Part shown: in pieces, positions 9,010 through 19,063 of the stretch | How the letters are laid out: each line of letters begins with the position of its first letter | Numbering within the stretch: position 1 is the stretch's first letter | Assembly (NCBI RefSeq): GCF_021026315.1 | Contig: NZ_JAJNCX010000008.1 | Location: forward strand, 62,001 to 126,000 | DNA length: 64,000 bases | Reading direction: 5' to 3' | Source of the DNA: Rhizobium sp. C4 | GTDB lineage: Bacteria; Pseudomonadota; Alphaproteobacteria; Rhizobiales; Rhizobiaceae | Notes under the pieces: generated by a model | What the model was told of the DNA's origin: nothing | The model's input: only the letters and a program-made list of their open reading frames with translations | The model's database searches: none | Program-made: the position numbers and the translations under genes

Positions 9010-9591
9010 ATGCTCGTTTCACGCCAGACGGATTATGCTTCCAGTATAAAAGCTGTAAAACGTAGAAATGGGTTGATTTTCGTGAGAGCTTTACCTTTGT
9101 GCCTTGCCTGCATTTATCTATTCTTGGGTGTCAGCAATGCGCGGGCTGACGATTGGCCGTCCGATCGTCAAAAAATAGAAACACTCTTGGCTGGGCGCGA
9201 TTGTGCAAGCGCCTGGAAGACGCTCTGGCCGTGGGCGAGGACCGGCAATAAAGACGCGTTGAATATGATTGCCGATGGCATGTTCGTGCATGGAATGGCG
9301 GTGCCGGGCATTTCCGACGCGATTTCAAGATTGCGATATGTCAATCTGTTCAGCATTTACGGCCTGCAAAGCAAGCGATCCTTTGCCTATAAATGGGTCT
9401 CGAATATGTACGAAATCAAGTATTTTACACCTTCGTTCCAGACTTGCGTCAAGGAAGCGAAGACACTCTCCAAATGCGCCCAGATTGCAATCGACGATAG
9501 AGTTTTACCGGAGTTTAAGCAGTTCGTCAGAGAGGTTGATTTTCTGTCCGAAGGCAAGAATTCCAAATGCTCACTTCAAGAGCTCCGCTGA
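9010..9591 (+). CDS. Small secreted hypothetical protein
   Basis: 193 residues from the ATG at 9010. A GTG at 9082 would place the hydrophobic segment RALPLCLACIYLFLGVSNARA at the very N-terminus as a normal signal peptide cleaved after ARA, so the true start may be 9082. The mature part (about 145 residues) has several cysteines (GRDCAS, QTCVKE, LSKCAQ, NSKCSL), consistent with a disulfide-containing periplasmic protein. The GRDCASAW...GNKDALNMIADGM stretch is faintly like a Sel1/TPR unit, but I cannot assign a family. It is more AT-rich than its neighbours. Confidence 0.6.
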   Translation: MLVSRQTDYASSIKAVKRRNGLIFVRALPLCLACIYLFLGVSNARADDWPSDRQKIETLLAGRDCASAWKTLWPWARTGNKDALNMIADGMFVHGMAVPGISDAISRLRYVNLFSIYGLQSKRSFAYKWVSNMYEIKYFTPSFQTCVKEAKTLSKCAQIAIDDRVLPEFKQFVREVDFLSEGKNSKCSLQELR

Positions 9592-9645
9592 CATACTCCA
9601 GGTCACGAAACACGGCGAGACCGGGTCGATCGGATTCCGCCTCAT

Positions 9646-10359
9646 TCAATGCAGCCCGAGATAGCTCCGTTCAATCTGCGGATCATTCGCGAGATCCGCA
9701 GCCTTGCCGCTCATGGTGATTTCGCCGAGTTCCATCACATAGGCGCGGTCGGCGGCATTCAGCGCGGCGCGGGCGTTCTGCTCGACCAGCAGAATGGCGA
9801 CGCCGCTTTTGCGTAGATCCTCGATGATGGTGAAGATGTCGGCGACGATGCGCGGCGCGAGGCCGAGACTCGGCTCGTCCAGCATCAGCACTTTCGGCCC
9901 GGCCATCAGCGCCCGGCCCATGGCCAGCATCTGGCGTTCGCCGCCTGACATGGTGCCCGCCTCCTGGCGGCGGCGTTCCTTCAGGCGCGGGAAGCGGTCG
10001 AAGACGCCCGCCATGCGCGCCTGCGCCTCGCGCTCGGAAAAGCGCACGGCGCCGAGGCGTAAGTTATCCTCGACACTCATGGAGGAGAAAAGCTCGCGCC
10101 GTTCGGAGACGAGCGAAAGCCCCGCCGCCACGCGGTCCTCGACCTCCAGCCGGCCGATGGAGGCGCCATCGAATGTCTGCTCGCCCACCGCCGGCAGGAT
10201 GCCCATGGCGGCGTTGAGAAGCGTCGACTTGCCTGCACCATTGGCACCGATGACGGTGACAATTTCGCCGGCAAAGACTTCCAGCGACACGCCACGCACG
10301 GCCTCGACCTTGCCATAGGACACCGAGAGGTTGGAAAGGGACAGAAGTGGTTTCGTCAT
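9646..10359 (-). CDS. livF: Branched-chain amino-acid-type ABC transporter ATPase
   Basis: 237 residues, the normal LivF length. Walker A GANGAGKS (about 36-43), signature MSGGERQM (about 138), Walker B VLMLDEPSLGLAP (about 157) and a following VEQNAR switch region are all present. The ATG overlaps the stop of the upstream fused permease-ATPase (ATGA). It is the last gene of the operon livK-H-MG-F and forms a heterodimeric ATPase with the ATP-binding half of LivMG. The substrate is set by the binding protein and may not be leucine/isoleucine/valine. Confidence 0.93.
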   Translation of the reverse strand: MTKPLLSLSNLSVSYGKVEAVRGVSLEVFAGEIVTVIGANGAGKSTLLNAAMGILPAVGEQTFDGASIGRLEVEDRVAAGLSLVSERRELFSSMSVEDNLRLGAVRFSEREAQARMAGVFDRFPRLKERRRQEAGTMSGGERQMLAMGRALMAGPKVLMLDEPSLGLAPRIVADIFTIIEDLRKSGVAILLVEQNARAALNAADRAYVMELGEITMSGKAADLANDPQIERSYLGLH

Positions 10360-12170
10360 GCCTCGGCCCCTCCGGAAACGGCGTCTGACCTCTTGGCGGG
10401 TTCGGCAGCACCGCCGAGATAGGCTTCCAGCACGGCCGGATGCTTGCGGATCACATCCGGCGGACCTTCGGCGATCTTGGTGCCGAAATCGAGCACGACG
10501 ATATGGTCGGTCAATCCCATGACGAAGCCCATATCGTGTTCGACCAGCAGCAGGCTCATGCCTTCGGCGCGCAACTGGCTCAAGAGTTCCGAAAGCTGGC
10601 CCTTCTCGAAATGGCGCAGGCCCGCCGCCGGTTCGTCCAACAGCAGCAGCGAGGGGTTCATGGTAAGAGCGCGGGCGATTTCGACAATGCGCTGCTGGCC
10701 GAGCGCAAGACTGCCGGCGGGCTTGTGCATATGTTCGGAAAGACCTACGCGCTCGATCTGGCGCGCTGCTTCGGCAAAGAGCGATGCTTCCTCGCGCCGG
10801 TCGGCCCGGACAAGAGCCGAAAGGAAACCCTTGCGGCCACGCAAATGACCGCCAAGCGCCACGTTTTCCAGAACAGACATATCCGGCAACAGCTTCACAT
10901 GCTGGAAGGTGCGGGCAATGCCGAGGCCGGCGATGCGGCGCTGACCGATGCCGGAGATCACCTGGCCGGCAAAGCTCACCGAGCCGGAGCTGAGGCTGAG
11001 CACGCCGGTGATCAGATTGAAGGTCGTGCTCTTGCCGGCCCCGTTCGGGCCGATCAGGGCGACGATTTCACCCGCCTTGACGCCGAAGTTGACACCGTTG
11101 ACGGCTGTCAACCCGCCGAACTTTTTGGTGGCGTCGGTAACCTTCAGGATCTGCTCGCCACGCGCCGTCGGCATGTCGCGCCCGGCCAGCGTGTCGGCAT
11201 GGACAGGCACGGGGCGCGGCTTCGGTTCCGGCAACAGGCGCTGCACCAGCGGCCAGAGGCCATCCGGCGCGACCTGCAGGAGAATAATCAGGAGCACGCC
11301 GAAGACGATCGGCTCATAAAGCGCGCTGTCGCTGAGAAGCGCCGGCATGACGCGCTGGATGACGTCGCGCAGTTCGGTGATGATGAAGGCGCCTGCTATC
11401 GCCCCCCAGACCTGCCCTGCACCGCCGACGACCGCCATGAAGAGATAGCTGATGCCGGAATTGAGATTGAACGGGCTCGGCGTCACCGCACTCTGGAAGA
11501 AGGCATAGAGCCAGCCGGAAAGGCCGGCGAGAACCGCCGCGTAAACGAAGACCGTGAGCTTGGCGTAGCTTGCCGAAATGCCGAAGGATTCCGCCATGGT
11601 CGAGCCGCGGCGGAGCGACCGGATGGCGCGGCCGACGCGGCTGTCGAGAAGGTTGAGCGTGGCAATGCCGCTCAGCAGCAGCGCACCCCAGATGACGGCA
11701 TGCAGCCTTGCCGGCTCATGAAAGCTGAACCCGCCAACGGTGAGCGCCGGGATCGAGCTGATACCGTCATGCCGGCCCAGCAACTCAAGCTGGCCGAACA
11801 GATAGTAGAGCGCCAGCCCCCAGGCGATCGTGCCAAGCGGCAGGTAGTGGCCGGCCAGACGCACGGTGACGAAGCCGAGGAAGAAGGCGGCGAAGGCCGA
11901 AACGGCAAGCGCCACCGGCAGCGTTGCCAGCGGGCTCCATCCATAATGCGTGGTGAGCACGGCGGCCGAATAGGCGCCGAAGCCCGCCAAGGCGGCCTGC
12001 CCGAAGGACGTGAGGCCACCCACACCGGTCAGCACGACAAGCCCGATAGCCACAATGGCGGCCAGACCGATATTGTCGAGCAGGATGATCCAGAAGGGCG
12101 GGAAGCCCGGCAGGAAGGGCGCGAGAATGACGACGAAAGCGAAGAGGCAAAGGGCGATACGATTGGTCAT
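10356..12170 (-). CDS. Fused ABC permease-ATPase (LivM-LivG)
   Basis: 604 residues. The first about 320 form a LivM-type permease with many hydrophobic helices and the LTSFGQAALAGFGAYSAAVL signature. A proline/arginine linker follows (about 310-340), and then a complete LivG-type ATPase with Walker A GPNGAGKS, signature SLALGQQR and Walker B LLLLDEPAAGL. Separate livM and livG genes are usual; the fusion is a known variant in proteobacteria. The start is 3 bp from the livH stop and the gene is coupled to livF. It supplies one permease half and one ATPase half of the HAAT-family importer. Confidence 0.92.
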   Translation of the reverse strand: MTNRIALCLFAFVVILAPFLPGFPPFWIILLDNIGLAAIVAIGLVVLTGVGGLTSFGQAALAGFGAYSAAVLTTHYGWSPLATLPVALAVSAFAAFFLGFVTVRLAGHYLPLGTIAWGLALYYLFGQLELLGRHDGISSIPALTVGGFSFHEPARLHAVIWGALLLSGIATLNLLDSRVGRAIRSLRRGSTMAESFGISASYAKLTVFVYAAVLAGLSGWLYAFFQSAVTPSPFNLNSGISYLFMAVVGGAGQVWGAIAGAFIITELRDVIQRVMPALLSDSALYEPIVFGVLLIILLQVAPDGLWPLVQRLLPEPKPRPVPVHADTLAGRDMPTARGEQILKVTDATKKFGGLTAVNGVNFGVKAGEIVALIGPNGAGKSTTFNLITGVLSLSSGSVSFAGQVISGIGQRRIAGLGIARTFQHVKLLPDMSVLENVALGGHLRGRKGFLSALVRADRREEASLFAEAARQIERVGLSEHMHKPAGSLALGQQRIVEIARALTMNPSLLLLDEPAAGLRHFEKGQLSELLSQLRAEGMSLLLVEHDMGFVMGLTDHIVVLDFGTKIAEGPPDVIRKHPAVLEAYLGGAAEPAKRSDAVSGGAEA

Positions 12171-12173
12171 GGC

Positions 12174-13205
<1,032 letters not shown>

Positions 13206-13279
13206 GTTTTGTCTCCTCTGGACGCAGGTTTAGAGAAGCCGCAGTCTGCAGCCTGACATGATTGACTGTTTTGGGAAAG

Positions 13280-13302
13280 GGACCCGGCGCGGGGCCGGGT
13301 CC
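13280..13302 (-). terminator. Hairpin between livK and livH
   Basis: A perfect 9-bp stem (GGACCCGGC / GCCGGGTCC) with a 5-base loop, followed on the minus strand by CTTTCCC. It sits just past the livK stop. It probably stabilises the binding-protein message or partly terminates, so that livK is made in excess over the membrane genes. Confidence 0.6.
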
Positions 13303-13326
13303 GATTTCGACACGATGCGGTTCGGC

Positions 13327-14475
13327 TTACTTGATCAGCTCGAACTTGCCGTCCTTGACCGTCAGCATGATGCGGGCGCGTTCATCGACGCCGTAACGAT
13401 CCGTGGCGGTGAAGTTGTAGACACCCTGCGAGGCGCCGATATCCTTCTCGGTGACGAGCGCATCGGCAATCGCTTCGCGGAATTCCGGCGTACCGGGCTT
13501 GGCCTTCTTCAGCGCCACCGGAATGACGCGCTTCAGCACCTCGAACGCATCCCACGGATGGCCGGCGAACTGGTTGCGCGGGCCGAACTTCGGCTCATAG
13601 GCCTGAACCAGCGCGAGGCCGGGAGCCTTGGTGAGCGCGCTGTCGGGCTGGCCTTCCGGCAGCATGTCGGGGCCGGAAGCCATGATCACGCCTTCGGCAG
13701 CCTTGCCGGCAATGCGGATGAAGTCCTGCGACACCGCACCATGCGTCTGGTAGATCGGGCCCTTGTAGCCGCGTTCGCGCAGCGTGGCCTGCGGCAGGGC
13801 TGCCCCCGTGCCGGAAGCGGCAACAAGAACGGCGTCCGGCTTGGCAGCCACCAGCTTCAGCACCTGGCCGGTGACGGAGGTGTCGGCGCGGGCATAGCGC
13901 TCGTCGGCAACCAGCTTCAGACCATACTTGTCGGCGGCGGCCTTGAACTGGCCGAGCCAGAGATCGCCCCAGCTGTCGGAGAAGCCGATCATGCCGACCG
14001 TCTTCACGTTGTTCTTCTTCATGTGGTCGAAGAGACCGGCGGCCATCAGCGGCACCGGCTGCGGCATGACCACCGTGTAGCGTTCCTTGCCGGCAGTGAT
14101 CGGCATCGGGCCGAGGCCGAAATGCGGAACCTTGGCATCGAAGGCGACCGCCGAAACGGCAATCGTCGGCGGCGTGGTCGAGGATCCGAGGATCACGTCG
14201 ACCTTGTCATCGTTGATGAGACGCTTGGCGTTGGTGGTCGCCTGTGTCGGGTCGCCGGCGTCGTCCAGAACGATGAGCTTGACCTTGAGGCCGCCGATTT
14301 CGGTCGGAACCAGGGTCAGCGCGTTCTTTTCCGGAATGCCGAGCGCAGCGGCCGGACCCGTGGTCGACAGGGTCGCGCCAACCGTGAGAACACCGTCCTC
14401 AGCCTTGACGCTCGCATTCGAGACGGCCAGTGCAGCGACGCAGGCTGCGGCCAATAATGAGAATTTGTATTTCAT
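13327..14475 (-). CDS. ABC transporter periplasmic binding protein (LivK/HAAT type)
   Basis: 382 residues from the ATG at 14475, which has CGGGAGGAG upstream; a longer in-frame start at 14583 is not credible. A signal peptide (about 1-25, MKYKFSLLAAACVAALAVSNA) is followed by the type I periplasmic-binding fold: VGATLSTTGPAAALG, the GSSTTPPTIAVSAVA ligand loop, FGLGPMPIT, and a HGAVSQDF hinge. Ligands of this family range from branched amino acids to benzoate-like aromatics and short-chain amides. The sequence alone does not decide, and the PMP loop replacing the usual amino-acid pocket makes a non-canonical ligand plausible. First gene of the liv-type operon. Confidence 0.88.
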   Translation of the reverse strand: MKYKFSLLAAACVAALAVSNASVKAEDGVLTVGATLSTTGPAAALGIPEKNALTLVPTEIGGLKVKLIVLDDAGDPTQATTNAKRLINDDKVDVILGSSTTPPTIAVSAVAFDAKVPHFGLGPMPITAGKERYTVVMPQPVPLMAAGLFDHMKKNNVKTVGMIGFSDSWGDLWLGQFKAAADKYGLKLVADERYARADTSVTGQVLKLVAAKPDAVLVAASGTGAALPQATLRERGYKGPIYQTHGAVSQDFIRIAGKAAEGVIMASGPDMLPEGQPDSALTKAPGLALVQAYEPKFGPRNQFAGHPWDAFEVLKRVIPVALKKAKPGTPEFREAIADALVTEKDIGASQGVYNFTATDRYGVDERARIMLTVKDGKFELIK

Positions 14476-14804
14476 GGAACTCCTCCCGTGACTTCCGATT
14501 GAAATGCCCGTCCTGGAAAATGAGTTCAAACGCGACCGCGCGCGGTCATCGCCTTGCTGCCATGTCCCCTCCGGACATGACACCCCCTCCCCCGACGGAA
14601 ACCGTCAGATGATTATGTTATATAACTTGTAAGGACCCTGCAAGCAGTTCGCTCGGGAATTTCAATCGAGGCGAATGCACCGCAAGATACAGCCGAAAAT
14701 AGAAAATTCCGGGCCATGGCGTGGCTCTGTTAACCTTAACAAATGGTTATCGGGAAATGTAGAGAAAATCGGTTATGATAATTCCGTGTCTTGGGGACAT
14801 TTTC
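14476..14804. other. Intergenic region with candidate livK promoter
   Basis: 329 bp without a gene. It holds the leader and promoter of the liv-type operon (minus strand), a 10-bp palindrome at 14617-14626, an AT-rich segment around 14690-14760, and the GGGGAC ribosome-binding site of the small membrane protein at 14805. Confidence 0.6.
14617..14626. promoter_or_regulatory. Palindrome GTTATATAAC, candidate operator of the liv-type operon
   Basis: A perfect 10-bp palindrome extended imperfectly to TTATGTTATATAACTTGTAA, about 140 bp upstream of livK. Its size and symmetry resemble GntR-type operators. No regulator gene is adjacent. Confidence 0.4.
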
Positions 14805-15068
14805 ATGAAGAAACTAGAAATTTATCTTATTAGAATTTTCTTGATTGCAGTCTTGGCCGTCATGGCAGTGTCGCCATTTTTGGCGGCGAGCCATCTTGTG
14901 CATGGCCTTGCCACACGGACCATCGATATCACGCACGTTCTCTCGCTCGGATATCTTCTCCTGATCGCGCTGGCTCTTTTCCTGATCAGTCCGGCTTTCA
15001 CCCATCACGGACCGCGGGACCGGCGTCAGGTGAGGCGCAGCATGCCAGGCGACGGCAACGCCGTCTGA
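14805..15068 (+). CDS. Small two-helix membrane protein, hypothetical
   Basis: 87 residues from the ATG at 14805 with GGGGAC upstream; an ATG at 14775 is less likely. Two hydrophobic segments (about 8-30, IRIFLIAVLAVMAVSPFLAAS, and about 45-65, VLSLGYLLLIALALFLIS) flank a short loop. A basic C-terminal tail (GPRDRRQVRRS) would be cytoplasmic by the positive-inside rule. No known family is recognised. It stands alone between the liv-type and iol operons. Confidence 0.55.
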   Translation: MKKLEIYLIRIFLIAVLAVMAVSPFLAASHLVHGLATRTIDITHVLSLGYLLLIALALFLISPAFTHHGPRDRRQVRRSMPGDGNAV

Positions 15069-15130
15069 CGTCGTGACCGATCAGATTGAGGGCAGTTTTC
15101 GGGTGGGAACAGCCCCGCCCTCTTGCATCC

Positions 15131-15925
15131 TTACGCCAGCAGCCACTCGTGCTCTTTCTGATTGTGGAATTTCCAGACCCGCTTCGGGCCGGCCATGACA
15201 TTGAGATAGTAAAGGTCATAGCCATGAATGGTGGCGCAGGGGTGATAGCCCTTCGGCACCAGCGCCACATCGCCGTCTTCCACGGCCATCGCCTCGTCGA
15301 GCGAGCGATCGTCCGTATAGACGCGCTGGAAGGCGAAGCCCTGCGGCGGGTTGAGGCGGTGGTAATAGGTCTCTTCCAGGAAGCTCTCGTTCGGCAGATC
15401 GTCCTGATCATGCTTGTGCGAGGGATAGGACGAGGTATTGCCGTTCGGCGTGATGACCTCGACAACCAGCAGCGAATGCGCCGAATTGTCATCCTCCGGC
15501 ATGATGTTGTGCACGAGGCGGACATTCGAGCCCTTGCCGCGCGTGATCTGCGGATGGGAGCCTGGCGCAATGCGCTTGGCCTTGTAATCGCCGCCGCCGG
15601 GCGCCGAGCAGATGGCCAGTTCCAGATCGCTCTCCGCCGTCACCGACCAGTTAGAGCCCATCGGCACATAAAGCGCATCCGGCGCGCCCTCGAACGGGCT
15701 TTTACGGCCGCCGAGCGTCCCGAAATTCTCAGTGCCCGCCTTGGCCTTGGCGGAGCCTGAAATCCACACAAGGCAGACTTCGCGCTCGCCGGTCTCGGCA
15801 GATACCGTCTCGCCGGGCTTCAGCTTGTGCAGTTCAAACCCGACATAGGTCCAGCCCGCTGTTTCCGGCGTGACCTTCGTCACCAGACCATGATTGCCCT
15901 GCGGCTTGACGAGAAGTTTGGACAT
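15131..15925 (-). CDS. iolB: 5-deoxy-glucuronate isomerase
   Basis: 264 residues from the ATG at 15925 (MSKLLVKPQG). An open frame extends to 16147 but runs through the intergenic repeat and is not coding. IolB is a double-cupin enzyme converting 5-deoxy-D-glucuronate to 2-deoxy-5-keto-D-gluconate. Here the IolB signatures SSYPSHKHDQDD (metal-binding His residues) and YHRLNPPQGFAFQRVYTDDRSLDE are clear, and the YHPCATIHGYDLYYLNVMAG region near the C-terminus is characteristic. Last gene of iolR-C-D-E-B, separated from iolE by a palindromic repeat. Confidence 0.95.
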   Translation of the reverse strand: MSKLLVKPQGNHGLVTKVTPETAGWTYVGFELHKLKPGETVSAETGEREVCLVWISGSAKAKAGTENFGTLGGRKSPFEGAPDALYVPMGSNWSVTAESDLELAICSAPGGGDYKAKRIAPGSHPQITRGKGSNVRLVHNIMPEDDNSAHSLLVVEVITPNGNTSSYPSHKHDQDDLPNESFLEETYYHRLNPPQGFAFQRVYTDDRSLDEAMAVEDGDVALVPKGYHPCATIHGYDLYYLNVMAGPKRVWKFHNQKEHEWLLA

Positions 15926-15964
15926 GGGTTGCTCCTGCTCAAGTTGACGTTTTGCGGAGGTGTT

Positions 15965-16190
15965 ACCCCCCTCTGCCCTGCCGGGCATCTCCCCCGCAAG
16001 GGGGGAGATTGGCAGAACGGCACGCGCTCTGCCTAAAATGGGACGAAGGCAGCGCCTCTTTCCGTCTCCCCCCTTGTGGGGGAGATGGCGGCAGCCAGAG
16101 GGGGACTTTGCCACAGGCTCTTTTCTTAGCCGAGCGGCGCCCCTCATCCGGCCCTTCGGGCCACCTTCTCCCCGAGGGGAGAAGGGGTCA
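15965..16190. repeat. Rhizobial intergenic mosaic repeat (RIME-like) between iolE and iolB
   Basis: A palindromic mosaic. CCCTGCCGGGCATCTCCCCC...GGGGGGAGAT at the left is mirrored by TCTCCCCCCTTGTGGGGGAGAT at about 16062-16085. A second palindrome type follows, GCCCCTCATCC...TTCTCCCCGAGGGGAGAAGG (16137-16187). This composition is typical of the RIME elements described from rhizobia. It lies inside the operon, so it is transcribed and forms strong hairpins between iolE and iolB. Confidence 0.75.
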
Positions 16191-17105
16191 CTTCAACGGA
16201 AACCCCTGCGTCTCGACCGTATAGCCAGCCGCCGTCATGACGCGCATCAGCTCGGCATGGCCGATCTCGGCCATCTTCTGCGGCGGGGCCTTCTTCGGGT
16301 CCTGCTCGGCTTCAACGACGAACCAGCCCTCATAGCCGTAATCGGCAAAGCGCTTGACGATCGCGCCGAAATCAAGCGAGCCGTCGCCGGGAACCGTGAA
16401 GGCGCCAAGCGCCACGGCATCGAGGAAGGATTGCCGGCTGCGGTCGAGGCTGTCGACGACCGAGCGGCGGATATCCTTCACATGCACATGGTTGATGCGG
16501 GCATGGTGGTTGTCGATGGCGCGCAGCACGTCGCCGCCGGCAAAGGCGAGATGGCCGGCATCCAGCAGCAACGGAATGCCCTCGCCGGAATTCCGCATGA
16601 AGGCGTCAAGCTCCGGCTCGGTCTCGACCACGGCAGCCATGTGGTGGTGATAGGAGAGCGGCATGCCCTGCTCCGCGCACCATTCGCCGAATGCGGTGAC
16701 GCGGCGGCCATAGGCCTTCATCTCGTCGTCAGAGAGCTTCGGCTTTGTGGCGAGCGGCTTGGAGCGGTCGCCCTGGATCGAGAGGCCCACTTCGCCATAG
16801 ACGATGCAGGGCGCGTCAACCGCCTTGAACAGCTCGATCATCGGCGCGATGCGGTCCTTGTTGGCGGACAGCTCTTCATTGACAAGCGTGCCGGAGAACC
16901 AGCCCCCGCACAGCGTCACATCGGCGGCGCGCAGGATCGGCAGCATGACGGCCGGATCGTCGGGAAAACGGCGGCCCTTTTCCATGCCGGTGAAGCCCGC
17001 AGTACGCGACTGGCGCAGGCATTCTTCCAGCGATACGTCGTCGGAAAGGTCCGGAAGGTCGTCGTTCCACCAGGCGATGGGCGACATGCCGAGTTTGGCT
17101 TTCAT
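16188..17105 (-). CDS. iolE: myo-inosose-2 dehydratase
   Basis: 305 residues with GAGGAG upstream of the ATG. A TIM-barrel of the xylose-isomerase-like superfamily: the N-terminus KLGMSPIAWWNDDLPDLSDDVSLEECLRQ is the IolE signature, followed by GFTGMEKGRRFP, PLSYHHHMAAVVETE, LLLDAGHLAFAGGD and HVHVKDIR, which supply the metal-binding Glu/Asp/His residues. It dehydrates 2-keto-myo-inositol to 3D-trihydroxycyclohexane-dione. It lies 55 bp downstream of iolD in the same operon. Confidence 0.96.
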   Translation of the reverse strand: MKAKLGMSPIAWWNDDLPDLSDDVSLEECLRQSRTAGFTGMEKGRRFPDDPAVMLPILRAADVTLCGGWFSGTLVNEELSANKDRIAPMIELFKAVDAPCIVYGEVGLSIQGDRSKPLATKPKLSDDEMKAYGRRVTAFGEWCAEQGMPLSYHHHMAAVVETEPELDAFMRNSGEGIPLLLDAGHLAFAGGDVLRAIDNHHARINHVHVKDIRRSVVDSLDRSRQSFLDAVALGAFTVPGDGSLDFGAIVKRFADYGYEGWFVVEAEQDPKKAPPQKMAEIGHAELMRVMTAAGYTVETQGFPLK

Positions 17106-17160
17106 AGGTGTCTCCTCGAAAAGAAGCGGGAGCGGACTGCGCTCCCGGAAAATGGAATAT

Positions 17161-19023
17161 TTAGCCGAGACGCTGGAAGGCGAGCGCCTTTTTATAGGCC
17201 TCGTGCGCCTTGTTGACCTCTGCGCGCGGGCTCACTTCCGGCACCGCGACATCCCACCAATGGCCGCCATCGCCGGTCGTCGTCAGCGGATCGGTATCGA
17301 TGACGATGACGGAGGTGCGATCGTTCGACCTCGAGGCGGCCAGCGCCTGTTCCAGTTCGGCCAACGTCGCGACCTTGACGGCAATCGCCCCCATCGCTTC
17401 GGCATGCGCGCGGAAATCGATGTTGGACGGCACGACGTGATAGGCGTCATCCAGCAGATTGTTGAAGTTTGCCCCGCCGGTCGCCATCTGCAGCCGGTTG
17501 ATGCAGCCATAGCCGCGATTGTCGAGCACGACGACGGTGATCTTGCGGCCGATCATGACCGAGGTGGCGATCTCGGAATTCGCCATCATATAGGACCCGT
17601 CGCCGACCATGACGACGATGTCGAGCTCGGGCCGCGCCATCTTGGCGCCGAGCCCGCCGGCAATCTCATAGCCCATGCAGGAGAAGCCATATTCCATATG
17701 GTAGCTGCCGGGCTTGGTCGCCGGCCAGAGCTTGTGCAGCTCGCCCGGCAAACCGCCGGCCGCACACAGAACCATGGACTTTTCCAGATCGATGGCGCGC
17801 GTCACCGCGCCGATCACCTGCGCATCCGACGGCAGGCCCGTGCCGGTGACGAAATCGGGCGAGAACATCCTGTCGACCGACTTCGCCCATGTCGCCTTGG
17901 CGAGATCGGCCTTGTCGGCGAGCGTCGTCGGGGCGCGCCAGTCGCCCAGCTTTTCGGAGATCAGCGTCAGCGCCTCGCGGGCATCCGCAATCAGCGGCTC
18001 CGCGCCATGCTTGCCACCATCGATCGGGGCAACGTTGATCGACAGAACCTTGAGGTCTTCATGCTTGAACAGCGCCCAGGAACCGGTGGTGAAATCCTGG
18101 AAGCGCGTGCCGATGCCGATGACCAGATCGGCCTCTTCGGCAATCGCATTGGCCGCCGAAGTGCCCGTCACACCGACCGAGCCCAGCGCCAGCGGATGGC
18201 GCTCGTCAATCGCCGACTTACCTGCCTGTGTCACGACAACCGGAATGCCATGCTTGTCGGCAAAGGCGGTGAGTTCGTCGCTCGCCAGCGAATAGAGCAC
18301 GCCGCCGCCGGCCACGATGACCGGCTTTTTCGCCGCCGAAATCAGCGCGATGGCGTTCGCCAATTCATTCTCGTCCGGGCGGATGCGGCGGTTGGTGGTC
18401 CAGACGCGTTCCTCGAAGAAGTTTTCCGGGTAATCAAAGGCTTCCGCCTGCACATCCTGGCAGAGCGACAGCGTCACCGGACCGCAATCGGCAGGATCGG
18501 TCAGAACCTGCATGGCGCGGCGCAGGGCCACGATGATCTGCTCCGGCCGGGTGATGCGGTCGAAATAGCGGGACACGGGGCGGAAGGCGTCGGAGGCCGA
18601 GACAGTGCCATCGCCGAACGCCTCGATCTGCTGCAAGACCGGATCCGGCGCACGATTGGCGAAGACATCGCCGGGCAGGAACAGAACCGGCAGGCGGTTG
18701 ACATGGGCAACGCCCGCCGCCGTCACCATGTTCAGCGCGCCGGGGCCGATGGAGGTCGTGCAGGCCATGAAGCGGCGGCGGAAATTCGCCTTGGCATAGG
18801 CAATCGCCGAATGCGCCATCGACTGCTCGTTATGGGCACGATAGGTCGGGAAACCGTTGCGGGCCTGATAAAGCGCCTCGCCGATGCCGGCGACATTGCC
18901 ATGGCCGAAAATCGCCCAGCAGCCGCCAAAGATCGGCTGCTTGACGCCATCGATCACCGTCATCTGGCTGGAAAGAAACTTCACGAGGGCCTGCGCCATC
19001 GTCAGCCTGATCGTCTTGCCCAT
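17161..19023 (-). CDS. iolD: 3D-(3,5/4)-trihydroxycyclohexane-1,2-dione hydrolase
   Basis: 620 residues with GGGAGG before the ATG. A thiamine-diphosphate enzyme: the cofactor-activating Glu is in YRAHNEQSMAH (about 60), the central domain is at about 200-340, and the ThDP/Mg motif GDGSYMMANSEIATSVMIG...NRGYG is at about 470-510. It opens the ring of the inosose dehydration product to give 5-deoxy-glucuronate, the substrate of IolB. It is placed between iolC and iolE. Confidence 0.96.
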   Translation of the reverse strand: MGKTIRLTMAQALVKFLSSQMTVIDGVKQPIFGGCWAIFGHGNVAGIGEALYQARNGFPTYRAHNEQSMAHSAIAYAKANFRRRFMACTTSIGPGALNMVTAAGVAHVNRLPVLFLPGDVFANRAPDPVLQQIEAFGDGTVSASDAFRPVSRYFDRITRPEQIIVALRRAMQVLTDPADCGPVTLSLCQDVQAEAFDYPENFFEERVWTTNRRIRPDENELANAIALISAAKKPVIVAGGGVLYSLASDELTAFADKHGIPVVVTQAGKSAIDERHPLALGSVGVTGTSAANAIAEEADLVIGIGTRFQDFTTGSWALFKHEDLKVLSINVAPIDGGKHGAEPLIADAREALTLISEKLGDWRAPTTLADKADLAKATWAKSVDRMFSPDFVTGTGLPSDAQVIGAVTRAIDLEKSMVLCAAGGLPGELHKLWPATKPGSYHMEYGFSCMGYEIAGGLGAKMARPELDIVVMVGDGSYMMANSEIATSVMIGRKITVVVLDNRGYGCINRLQMATGGANFNNLLDDAYHVVPSNIDFRAHAEAMGAIAVKVATLAELEQALAASRSNDRTSVIVIDTDPLTTTGDGGHWWDVAVPEVSPRAEVNKAHEAYKKALAFQRLG

Positions 19024-19063
19024 TGGGGACCTCCCGGTATTTTCTTGTTCAGTTCAACCTGAC

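Noticed and set aside
8783-9049. An 88-codon frame on the plus strand before the secreted protein
   Set aside because: No Shine-Dalgarno sequence, overlaps both the exonuclease upstream region and the next gene, and has no family resemblance.
16804-19062. A 752-codon open frame on the plus strand
   Set aside because: Antisense to iolE and iolD, low-complexity composition, no motif.
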